From Runella defluvii (lineage in GTDB: Bacteria > Bacteroidota > Bacteroidia > Cytophagales > Spirosomataceae): a stretch of DNA of 64,000 nt. Made by a program: the position numbers and the translations under genes. Under the pieces are notes generated by a model. That model was given only the letters and a program-made list of their open reading frames with translations, was not told the origin of the DNA and ran no database searches. The DNA lies in contig NZ_JACIBY010000004.1 in assembly GCF_014195535.1 (NCBI RefSeq), positions 504,251 through 568,250 on the forward strand, in the 5' to 3' direction. Below are positions 1 to 7,110 of the stretch, one piece after another; within the stretch, counting starts at the first letter, position 1; each line of letters starts with the position of its first letter.

Positions 1-80
1 GCTTATTTGATAAAATTACAAACCAAATGATTGTGGGTTATGATAAAATCGGGCTCTATGTGAAATTTGTGGGACTCTAA
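1..80 (+). CDS. C-terminal end of an unnamed protein, cut by the window edge
   Basis: The frame that begins at base 3 is open from the left edge to a TAA at 78-80 and gives 25 residues ending in YVKFVGL. The stop sits just before a palindromic repeat that also lies behind the convergent kinase gene, which fits a gene end. The piece is too short to name, and an open run of 25 codons could be chance. Confidence 0.4.
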   Translation, partial: LFDKITNQMIVGYDKIGLYVKFVGL

Positions 81-179
81 CCCACCCCGTCGCTACGCGA
101 CACCCCTCCCAGGAGGGGATTTGAGTATTATTCTCCTCTTGGGAGGGGTGCGGCTTCAGCCGCGGGGTGGGTTAGTCCC
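71..179. repeat. Large imperfect palindrome with nested hairpins
   Basis: The outer arms (GGGACT..TAACCCACCCCG on the left, CGGGGTGGGTTAGTCCC on the right) are reverse complements apart from a few bases. Inside are smaller hairpins: CGCTACGCG, CCCCTCC/GGAGGGG, a related CTCCTCTTGGGAGGGG-type copy, and CGGCT/AGCCG. It lies between two convergent genes, so it probably acts as a bidirectional terminator. The elaborate nested form suggests a dispersed genomic repeat, which one copy in this window cannot prove. Confidence 0.75.
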
Positions 180-227
180 AGACAAATCATACAGAACCCA
201 AAATCTGCTGTTGTGCCTCGGATTTGA

Positions 228-2195
228 TTACAAATTATACCCAATTTTTACCAACGTTCCTGTGTGGTTACTTTTTTTCAAATCGAATACTTCGATGGCG
301 AGTTGGTTGGGATAATTTCGGTTAAATAACTCAATGCGTCGTTGGGTAATTTCCATCCCGTGTGACTTCCGACGCATCGTAGAACGGTTTCGGATTTCGG
401 TCGCTTTTTTTAAGCCAATGCCGTTGTCTTCAATTTCAAACTCAAGCAGTTGCTCGCTTTTTTGGGTAATCCGAATCGCTAATTTTTTCTCGGGTTCGTC
501 GCTGGGCATGAGTCCGTGCCAAATGGCATTTTCGACAAATGGCTGCAACAACAACGGGGGAATCATCACCGAAGCCGTGTCGATGCTGGAGGCAACTTCT
601 AAGCGGTAAGCAAAATCCTCGCCCAGTCGAGTGGCTTCAATCTCTAAATAATAATTGAGTGCGTTTAATTCCTCTTCGAGCGAAATGGCTTCTTCCCGCG
701 AGTGCGATAAAATCATTCGAAGCAGTTTGGAGAATTTAGAAAGGTACTGGGTCGCTTTTTGTTCGTCGTTGGCAACAATCAGGTATTCTAAGGAATTGAG
801 GCTATTGAACAAAAAATGCGGGTTCATTTGCGACCGCAAGGCCAGCATTTCGGTTTCGGCAATGCGTTTTTCGTTGGCGACTTTGTTTTGAAGTTCTTGA
901 AAGTAAGCGCGTTGACTTTCGGTTTTTTCTTTTTCGTTTAACCTGAAACGATGCGCAATGGCCAACGATAATACCAAGATTTCCATCACTACGGCAAACG
1001 AAAGTGTCAACAAATCATCGACGTTGGCGGGAAGTTTGACCCCTTCCAAAATAACCCGCCCCGCCCGCAACCACGCCAATAATCCAAAAAATCCCAAGAC
1101 GACATTGGCCCAAATGACATACGGCACCATCGGAGAACGAACGCTGCGACGAATCCAAAAAAGGGTAAGGATGTAAATCGGGAAAGCCACAAAACGCCCG
1201 CCCCAAAACGAAAATTGCTGAAAACCAAGGTCGTTGGTAAGCAACATCACCGTCAAATATAACCCTCCGTAGCCCATCAAGACAAAAGCCAGTCGTAAAA
1301 ACCACTTTTTCATGTTGGGGTGGTTTTTGGACAAGTCGAGCAACTCCGTCATGAAAAAAAGGTACGCCCCAATTCCCCACCACAGCAATGATTCCATTAA
1401 GTGGGTTTTCAGCAATGGCCACTCGCCAAGTGTCTGACCCAGTGGGGTATAAGCGCGTGTTTTGAGCAAAGAAAATACGAAACTACACAAGACATAGGCC
1501 CCGTAGTATGCATAAATTCGGTGGCGGTATTGATAGTAAAGCAAGGCTAAAAAAAGCGTAACCAACGCCAAAGCCCCTTGAATCCAGCTTCGGTACTGAA
1601 ACTCAGGCATATTGCGGCGATACTCATCGAGGATGCGCTCGGCATGGTATTCTGGTTTTTGGAATTGTAGCCCCCACGAGGGTTTGGGATTGGTAAAATG
1701 CGTCCAAAAAGGCAGTGCACCTTTTTCGTGGGCGATTCGGCTCACTATTGTAAAGGTAGCGCGAGCAGGAATGTTGAACGAGACATAGTTGTCCGAATAA
1801 GGCACCGCCCAAGCCGAAGTGGGAACCATAGTACCATTGGTCGTAGAATGCCACTGGCCGTGGTGGGCGTAAAAGAGCGTTACCCGTTGGTTGGCGTTGG
1901 TGAGATAAACGTAAAACGTCTGCGTCGTGTCGGTATCGTTGGTCAAGAAAAAGCGAAGCCAGTGCGAACGCTGGGCGAAACTGGGAGTTTTAGCCGTAAG
2001 CCGTTGCCAACGTTGAGGCTGTTGGAGCAAATGCTGAAGAGAATCTTTGTCGCTGTTGAGCAAACTGGTTGTGCAGTAGGCGATGTCATACAGCATCGTA
2101 CGGCCATTGATGTGGCTGACATAGAGGGTGTCGGATTTGCCCCAAAGTGGCAAGCCCACAACAAACAACACCCAAAACACAAACCGACGATACAT
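228..2195 (-). CDS. 7TM-DISM sensor histidine kinase, LytS/YehU type
   Basis: Membrane sensor kinase that should autophosphorylate and pass phosphate to a LytTR-type response regulator; no regulator is in the window, and it may lie left of base 1. From the chosen start: signal peptide about 1-20, an extracellular 7TMR-DISM type 2 sandwich domain about 25-165, seven membrane segments about 203-419, a short coiled linker, and a His_kinase domain with the typical SQMNPHFLFNSLNSLEY block (phospho-acceptor His460). The ATPase part has an N-box QPFVENAIWHG at 551-561 and DNGIG at 590-594. The start at 2195 (MYRRFVF) is preferred to an ATG six codons earlier because it begins the signal peptide. Length is normal for the family. 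Ligand unknown. Confidence 0.93.
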   Translation of the reverse strand: MYRRFVFWVLFVVGLPLWGKSDTLYVSHINGRTMLYDIAYCTTSLLNSDKDSLQHLLQQPQRWQRLTAKTPSFAQRSHWLRFFLTNDTDTTQTFYVYLTNANQRVTLFYAHHGQWHSTTNGTMVPTSAWAVPYSDNYVSFNIPARATFTIVSRIAHEKGALPFWTHFTNPKPSWGLQFQKPEYHAERILDEYRRNMPEFQYRSWIQGALALVTLFLALLYYQYRHRIYAYYGAYVLCSFVFSLLKTRAYTPLGQTLGEWPLLKTHLMESLLWWGIGAYLFFMTELLDLSKNHPNMKKWFLRLAFVLMGYGGLYLTVMLLTNDLGFQQFSFWGGRFVAFPIYILTLFWIRRSVRSPMVPYVIWANVVLGFFGLLAWLRAGRVILEGVKLPANVDDLLTLSFAVVMEILVLSLAIAHRFRLNEKEKTESQRAYFQELQNKVANEKRIAETEMLALRSQMNPHFLFNSLNSLEYLIVANDEQKATQYLSKFSKLLRMILSHSREEAISLEEELNALNYYLEIEATRLGEDFAYRLEVASSIDTASVMIPPLLLQPFVENAIWHGLMPSDEPEKKLAIRITQKSEQLLEFEIEDNGIGLKKATEIRNRSTMRRKSHGMEITQRRIELFNRNYPNQLAIEVFDLKKSNHTGTLVKIGYNL

Positions 2196-2448
2196 AGTGG
2201 CAGAGCGAATCAAATTATACCCTCAAAGAAAGACAAATTTTTTCCAATCTCCTTTTATCACTCTATGTAGGTAGGTTTTGAATTGATTAAGCCTCGGTCT
2301 GAATCAATGGGCGTTGAAAATTGAAATTATTGATTGAAATGGCGGTTTGATGGAGCGAAAATCGTGATGTATGAAATGAAGCCAAATGGTATAAAAGAGA
2401 TTGCCCAACTTTGGTCTCATCAGATTTTTATTCAAACACATACACACT

Positions 2449-3855
2449 ATGGTAATCAACGTAGCTTTCAAGGTTCGAGGAATTGGCCTAAGTAGTTTTT
2501 TTGGAGCCATGTTGGCGGTTTCGGCCACGGCGCAAATTCGGGTAGAAGATCCCAAAAAAACAGCTGAACGAAGCGTAGAAGGACGGGTAAATAGCCGTAT
2601 TGACCAAGGTATTAACAAAGGTCTTGATAAAGTTGAAGAGGGAATTGGGAATATCTTCAAAAAGAAAAATAAAGGAGAAAAAGACCAAAAAACGAATGGA
2701 AAGACCACAAAAGGCAACGACGAGCAGCCGCAGGAAGACACCAACGATGCGCAAGTAAACGAAACGTCGTCGAGTAGTAAATCAAGTTCTACAAAAGCCA
2801 ATTCGCAAGGGGGAGCGGCGGCGGCTAAAGACGAACCCAAGAGCTTGAAGTCCTACTCCAAATTTGATTTTGTAGCGGGCGAAAAGATACTGGCCGTTGA
2901 GGATTTCTCCCAAGATGCCGTGGGCGATTTTCCTGCCAAATGGAACACCAATGCAGGAGGAGAAGTAGTAAATATTGATGGACAAGCAAACAAATGGCTG
3001 AAAGCCAGCGATAAAGGTCTATTCTTTCCTGAGTTTGTCAAAGAACTCCCTGAAAACTTCACGGTGGAGTTTGACATGATGATTAGCGAAGATGTGTCTA
3101 ATAATATGTCGGGTTTGATGATTTTTTTCCCCGAAATCAGTAAAAGGAAACCTACTTTCGATACGTATTTGAGTACAGACCCCCAAGTAGCATTTGATAT
3201 TCATCCAGTGGCCAACGATGGAGGTAGTACGAGCCACGCATGGGTTTTTGATAAAAACAATGAGAAAGTTTTAGAAAATAATCTGCCTATTTCTTGGAAG
3301 CAAGGTGTAGCAAATAGAATCTCTATTTGGCGACAGAAAAATCGCATTAGATTGTATATCAATGAAGCCAAAGTCTGGGACTTACCCCGTGCTTTTGACC
3401 CCAGTTTGAAGTATTCGATGTTATTTGCCAACAACCTATTCGCAGGAGCTAACTTCATTACCAACCTCCGCGTAGCCGTGGGCGCTCCTGATACCCGCTC
3501 CAAGCTCATCACCGAAGGAAAATTTAGCACGACGGGCATTTTGTTTGACGTCAATTCGGATAAAATCAAGCCCGAATCGTACGGTGTTTTAAAAGAACTT
3601 GGAACGGTATTGAAAGAAAATGCCACGGTCAAAGTCCGCATCATTGGTCATACTGATTCTGATGGCGAAGATGCCAAAAACTTAGACCTGTCGAAACGCC
3701 GAGCCGCATCGGTAAAAAATGCCCTTCAAACGGAGTTTGGAATTGAAGCCGCTCGCATGGAAACGGATGGCAAAGGCGAGTCGCAGCCCGTTGCGCCGAA
3801 TACGACTTCCGAAGGAAAAGCGAATAACCGCCGCGTGGAGTTTGTCAAACTATAA
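2449..3855 (+). CDS. Exported OmpA-family protein with LamG-like middle domain
   Basis: Predicted cell-envelope protein that anchors to peptidoglycan through its C-terminal OmpA domain (about residues 363-468; FDVNSDKIKPES, IIGHTDSDG, LSKRRAASV and NNRRVEF are the usual blocks). A signal peptide ending in ATA-Q opens the protein. It is followed by a charged, low-complexity stretch of about 100 residues rich in K, E, S and T, then a beta-sandwich region about 150-340 (EDFSQDAVGDFPAKW ... FTVEFDMMI) resembling concanavalin/LamG-like domains. The start at 2449 is chosen because the 16 upstream in-frame codons do not fit a signal peptide. First gene of a plus-strand run of exported proteins ending at 10475; 12 bases separate it from the next gene. 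Confidence 0.85.
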   Translation: MVINVAFKVRGIGLSSFFGAMLAVSATAQIRVEDPKKTAERSVEGRVNSRIDQGINKGLDKVEEGIGNIFKKKNKGEKDQKTNGKTTKGNDEQPQEDTNDAQVNETSSSSKSSSTKANSQGGAAAAKDEPKSLKSYSKFDFVAGEKILAVEDFSQDAVGDFPAKWNTNAGGEVVNIDGQANKWLKASDKGLFFPEFVKELPENFTVEFDMMISEDVSNNMSGLMIFFPEISKRKPTFDTYLSTDPQVAFDIHPVANDGGSTSHAWVFDKNNEKVLENNLPISWKQGVANRISIWRQKNRIRLYINEAKVWDLPRAFDPSLKYSMLFANNLFAGANFITNLRVAVGAPDTRSKLITEGKFSTTGILFDVNSDKIKPESYGVLKELGTVLKENATVKVRIIGHTDSDGEDAKNLDLSKRRAASVKNALQTEFGIEAARMETDGKGESQPVAPNTTSEGKANNRRVEFVKL

Positions 3856-3867
3856 CCATTCAGCGCC

Positions 3868-4557
3868 ATGAAAACACGCAACAAAATAGCTCTACTACTT
3901 ACCGTTACTTTAGCGTTAGGGATGCAGCTTCGTGCCCAAGTGACGATTGCGTACTGTAAGTTGGGGGGAGGTTGTAAGTTTTACCAAACCCAATACACCT
4001 ACGCCCAGCTCGATGGAATGTTTAATTACTTGGGAACTTTTGAGAAGGACAAAGGCACGTTGGTTTTTTTCAAAAATAAGCAAAATCAGGATGTACATTA
4101 TCCCGATACAAAACGTAATTTGAAGGAGTTGCACGCGTATTTTGGAGGAAAAGGAGAGCCTCCTGTGGCCAAGGGTGGAACCGTTCCGTTTGAGGCTGTG
4201 ATTCAGCCCGAAGATGGGAATTGGGTGGCCATTACCGAACCCGCTGTTACTAAGAACTGCTCCCCTCAACTCGCGACCCAGCTAAAAAGTACCGTAGGAC
4301 TAAAAAGTGGGAATAAAACATTTAAAAAACCTTTTACGCCCGAGGACTTATTGCCACCCAAAACACCTTGGGTTACTAATGCCCCTAATAGCTACAAGGC
4401 AATTATTTTGCCCGAAACGAAGCCAACGATTAAAAGTGTTTATGATTTTGAGGTAGTCACTACCAAAGAAATCAAAGGAGCACTCCACGTATCGTTTCAG
4501 ATACCGACCCAAGCTGCCTGCGAAGTAACAACGAACTTTACGTTTAAGCGTAAGTAA
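3868..4557 (+). CDS. Exported protein of unknown function (229 aa)
   Basis: Signal peptide of about 23 residues (MKTRNKIALLLTVTLALGMQ..RAQ) followed by a soluble domain with no motif I recognise. The mature N-terminus has a Cys pair (YCKLGGGCKF). The C-terminal half alternates short hydrophobic and polar stretches, as expected for beta structure, and carries two further Cys (NCSPQ, AACEV), so disulfides are plausible in the periplasm. It lies 12 bases after the OmpA gene and 14 bases before the next exported protein, so the three are probably co-transcribed. Confidence 0.75.
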   Translation: MKTRNKIALLLTVTLALGMQLRAQVTIAYCKLGGGCKFYQTQYTYAQLDGMFNYLGTFEKDKGTLVFFKNKQNQDVHYPDTKRNLKELHAYFGGKGEPPVAKGGTVPFEAVIQPEDGNWVAITEPAVTKNCSPQLATQLKSTVGLKSGNKTFKKPFTPEDLLPPKTPWVTNAPNSYKAIILPETKPTIKSVYDFEVVTTKEIKGALHVSFQIPTQAACEVTTNFTFKRK

Positions 4558-4571
4558 ACGGCTTATAGTCA

Positions 4572-5513
4572 ATGAAAAATAGAAACAAAAGTGTTGGCAT
4601 TTTTGCGGTAGTTCGTTGTTTTTGGGTGGGGTGTTTTTTCTTTTTTTTAGGAGAAATTGGCTACGCCCAAAGCGTCGTCATTAGCCCCTCTAAAAGCACA
4701 TTTCTTCACAATAGCACGTCGGATTCCGTTGTCATTCGCGGAAAAAGCTCCGTGCCTTTGACCCTACAAAGTGATCAGAGTTTCATCATGTTACCACTAT
4801 ATACCAAAAACAACACGTTTGTCGGCGGGATGTATGGGTTAGATAAGCAATTGAAAATTTGGGGGTATGAAGGGTTGGAGTTTCAGATTGACGATATTCC
4901 AGCGGCTCACTTTGAATTTGGGAGCTTCTTTGTGGGAGAATCTGGGAAGTCGAAAGCGGCATTGGACGTAGAAGGAACCAATGGAATAGGAACCATCCGC
5001 TCCAGAGAGCTTGATTTTAACCAAGTGTCTGATAGCGAACGGCGTCCTGTGTTTGCCGACAAAGATGGGATTCTGCGCGTCTCCAATACGTCAAACTACT
5101 ACCAGAGTTACAATTTTAGCAGCGTACAAGCACAGGACTGGGACGACCAACTCCGCAAAGGAAGTGGCTACGCGTGGTTTAATTCGACAAACGCTGGAAA
5201 AACCATGTATTTGCCTGTAAACCTGCCTGATGGCGTCGTGATTACCAACGTAAGAATGTACGTGCTGGACAATTCAGCCTCCAATATCTCTTTTGTGTTT
5301 AGTAAAAACACGCACACGACCAATGCGTTTACAACCATCGCAACGGCACAGACTTCTACGAACGTAGCCGCGATAGGAAGTGTGGCCGCGTCGGTGACAG
5401 AAACGGTGGACAATCAGAACAACTCGTATTATGTCAATATCTCGTCGGTTGGAAACTGGACGGGAGACACACTCAGATTTCACAGCCTTGTCATTACGTA
5501 TCAGCACCGATAA
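4572..5513 (+). CDS. Exported beta-rich protein, unknown function (313 aa)
   Basis: An N-terminal signal peptide with a strongly hydrophobic Phe-rich core ends near GYAQ. The mature chain is rich in S, T, N and V and looks like repeated short strands. The segment RRPVFADKDGILRVSNTS resembles the junction seen in Bacteroidota fibre-like surface proteins, where a repetitive stalk meets a C-terminal domain (inference by resemblance). The last about 110 residues, rich in N, T and V, probably form one beta-sandwich. Second in a row of unnamed exported proteins. Confidence 0.7.
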   Translation: MKNRNKSVGIFAVVRCFWVGCFFFFLGEIGYAQSVVISPSKSTFLHNSTSDSVVIRGKSSVPLTLQSDQSFIMLPLYTKNNTFVGGMYGLDKQLKIWGYEGLEFQIDDIPAAHFEFGSFFVGESGKSKAALDVEGTNGIGTIRSRELDFNQVSDSERRPVFADKDGILRVSNTSNYYQSYNFSSVQAQDWDDQLRKGSGYAWFNSTNAGKTMYLPVNLPDGVVITNVRMYVLDNSASNISFVFSKNTHTTNAFTTIATAQTSTNVAAIGSVAASVTETVDNQNNSYYVNISSVGNWTGDTLRFHSLVITYQHR

Positions 5514-5545
5514 TCCATTTCTATACTAACATAATTCAAAATGCT

Positions 5546-5809
5546 ATGAAAAAACTCATTGTTTTCTTCTGTTTGTTGGCAGTGTTGTCCTGTAAAAAAG
5601 GGGCTTTAGACCCAACGGGTACTAGCTGCGAAAAAGCCTCTGCCGAGTATGAAAAGGTACTCACCGCCTGGTCGCAAGACATTAACAACAAAACAAAATG
5701 CGAAGCTGTCAAAAAATCGTTGAGCGACATTATTCGGTCGTGTAGCGTTTACACAGCCGCCCAACGAAAAGTGTATGAAGACCAAATCAAAGACATTGAC
5801 TGCGAATAA
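5546..5809 (+). CDS. Small lipoprotein (87 aa)
   Basis: The lipobox VLSC after a 15-residue hydrophobic stretch marks an acylated Cys. The mature part, about 70 residues, is helical and charged, with four Cys in a regular pattern (TSCEKAS, TKCEAVK, RSCSVYT, DIDCE) that could pair as two disulfides. The gene ends four bases before the next lipoprotein gene, so the two are translationally close. Helical-hairpin lipoproteins of this size are common in Bacteroidota; I cannot assign a role. Confidence 0.75.
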   Translation: MKKLIVFFCLLAVLSCKKGALDPTGTSCEKASAEYEKVLTAWSQDINNKTKCEAVKKSLSDIIRSCSVYTAAQRKVYEDQIKDIDCE

Positions 5810-5812
5810 ACC

Positions 5813-6565
5813 ATGAAATCATTCATTCTTCTGCCTGCTATTGCAGCTTTTGCCATCACAGCGTGCAACAACACCACGGCCAACAGCACCGAAAAAAGTA
5901 CCACTGAAGTAGAAAAAACGGAAGCTGTTTCAACTTCAGGAAATGCCGACTGCCTCAAATCACACGCTGATAAAGGGACGCTCGACCAACTGCTGCCGCT
6001 TGATGTTATTAAAAAACATTACGATGTTCCTGCGCAGGCCAAGAAAAATTATAGCTACCGCTCAGAGGCCAAAAAGCACGACAAAGACACCTACGAATAC
6101 ACGTGGGATAGCGATAGGGTGCGGAAAATGACGATTTCGGGCCGTGAAATTGAATATCCTTCGTCCAATCGAATAGGACTCAGATGGGTAGGAAGTGACT
6201 TGTTTACAATCATGGGAAAACCGACTCCTTTGGAAAATTTCAAGGCTTTTTATCGAAACACCACTGCCGCCGAAAAAGAGGCCGCTTTCAAAAAAGCGGG
6301 AGAGTCGATGAAAGAAAAAGGCTACGATGCCAAAACCACCGAAACCGCCACGAAGATGGCCAAAGACTTATCGGGTGATGACATCACGTTTAAAGAAATT
6401 GCTGGGATAGGAGATGCGGCCTCGTGGCGCATCAAAGAAAAAGAACTGACGGTTTTGGTGGGTAAAATTACCTTTCAAGTGAGCGTGGAAATCAGTAATA
6501 ATGACAACGAAAACATCGAATTGGCAAAAAAACTGGCCGCCGAAGTGCTGGCTAAGTGTAAATGA
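5813..6565 (+). CDS. Lipoprotein of unknown function (250 aa)
   Basis: Lipobox ITAC at residues 15-18, then a Ser/Thr/Glu-rich linker typical of surface lipoproteins. After about residue 45 there is a folded domain of about 200 residues with mixed helices and strands (KSHADKGTLDQLLPLDVIKKHY at its start, shown only in part). It ends in a helix NIELAKKLAAEVLAKCK. No catalytic motif seen. Starts four bases after the preceding lipoprotein gene. Confidence 0.75.
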   Translation: MKSFILLPAIAAFAITACNNTTANSTEKSTTEVEKTEAVSTSGNADCLKSHADKGTLDQLLPLDVIKKHYDVPAQAKKNYSYRSEAKKHDKDTYEYTWDSDRVRKMTISGREIEYPSSNRIGLRWVGSDLFTIMGKPTPLENFKAFYRNTTAAEKEAAFKKAGESMKEKGYDAKTTETATKMAKDLSGDDITFKEIAGIGDAASWRIKEKELTVLVGKITFQVSVEISNNDNENIELAKKLAAEVLAKCK

Positions 6566-6596
6566 TTTTTTTAACATTCTCCAAAAACCACACAAA

Positions 6597-7079
6597 ATGA
6601 AAACAAATCTTAAATCTATTGTCTCACTGGTAGCCTTAGTGGTGCTGGTAAGTGCTTGTAAATTAGGGACGTCGAAAGAAGATGACCCAACGCCATCGGG
6701 CGGCTCCAACTCTTTTGCTGCGACAGTGGATGGCAAAAGCTGGAAAGCCAACGCTGCGAGTGGAGGCATTGCAGTCGTCGGAGGGTTGCTAACCATCGCT
6801 GGAAAAATAGACGATGCCAACGAAATTTCCATTCAGATGGTGGGGAAAGACATCCAAACGGGAGTAGATTATTTGTTTGAAATTCCTGCCAATGAAACCA
6901 ACAAAAACGCCAATCTGATTTACAAAAGACAGAATAGTCCGCTGTTTGCTAAAAGTGGGAAAGTACGCTTCTCGACGTTTACCAACAAAAAAATTGAAGG
7001 AACATTTGACGCCCAAGTGACGGATTATATCAATGCAAATGCAGAAATACAGTCGGGCACGTTTGTAATCAATTTATAA
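6597..7079 (+). CDS. Lipoprotein with DUF6252-like domain (160 aa)
   Basis: The start at 6597 gives MKTNLKSIVSLVALVVLVSAC, a clear lipoprotein signal with lipobox VSAC; upstream in-frame codons overlap the previous gene and do not fit. After a GTSKEDDPTPSGG linker, the domain begins FAATVDGKSWKA and runs as beta strands to the end (ISIQMVGKDIQTG, GTFDAQVTDY, SGTFVINL). This VDGKxWKA opening and all-beta layout resembles the DUF6252 group of Bacteroidota lipoproteins (family assignment by eye). Probably outer-membrane anchored; role unknown. Confidence 0.75.
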   Translation: MKTNLKSIVSLVALVVLVSACKLGTSKEDDPTPSGGSNSFAATVDGKSWKANAASGGIAVVGGLLTIAGKIDDANEISIQMVGKDIQTGVDYLFEIPANETNKNANLIYKRQNSPLFAKSGKVRFSTFTNKKIEGTFDAQVTDYINANAEIQSGTFVINL

Positions 7080-7110
7080 ATAAAGGCTGCGAAAAACTCC
7101 GATAAAAGTC

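Noticed and set aside
67..315. Plus-strand ORF of 82 codons at the window start
   Set aside because: It runs through the palindromic repeat and into the opposite strand of the kinase gene end; no coding signal.
2304..2840. Minus-strand ORF of 178 codons
   Set aside because: Opposite the start of the OmpA-family gene and its low-complexity linker; product has no plausible start or family.
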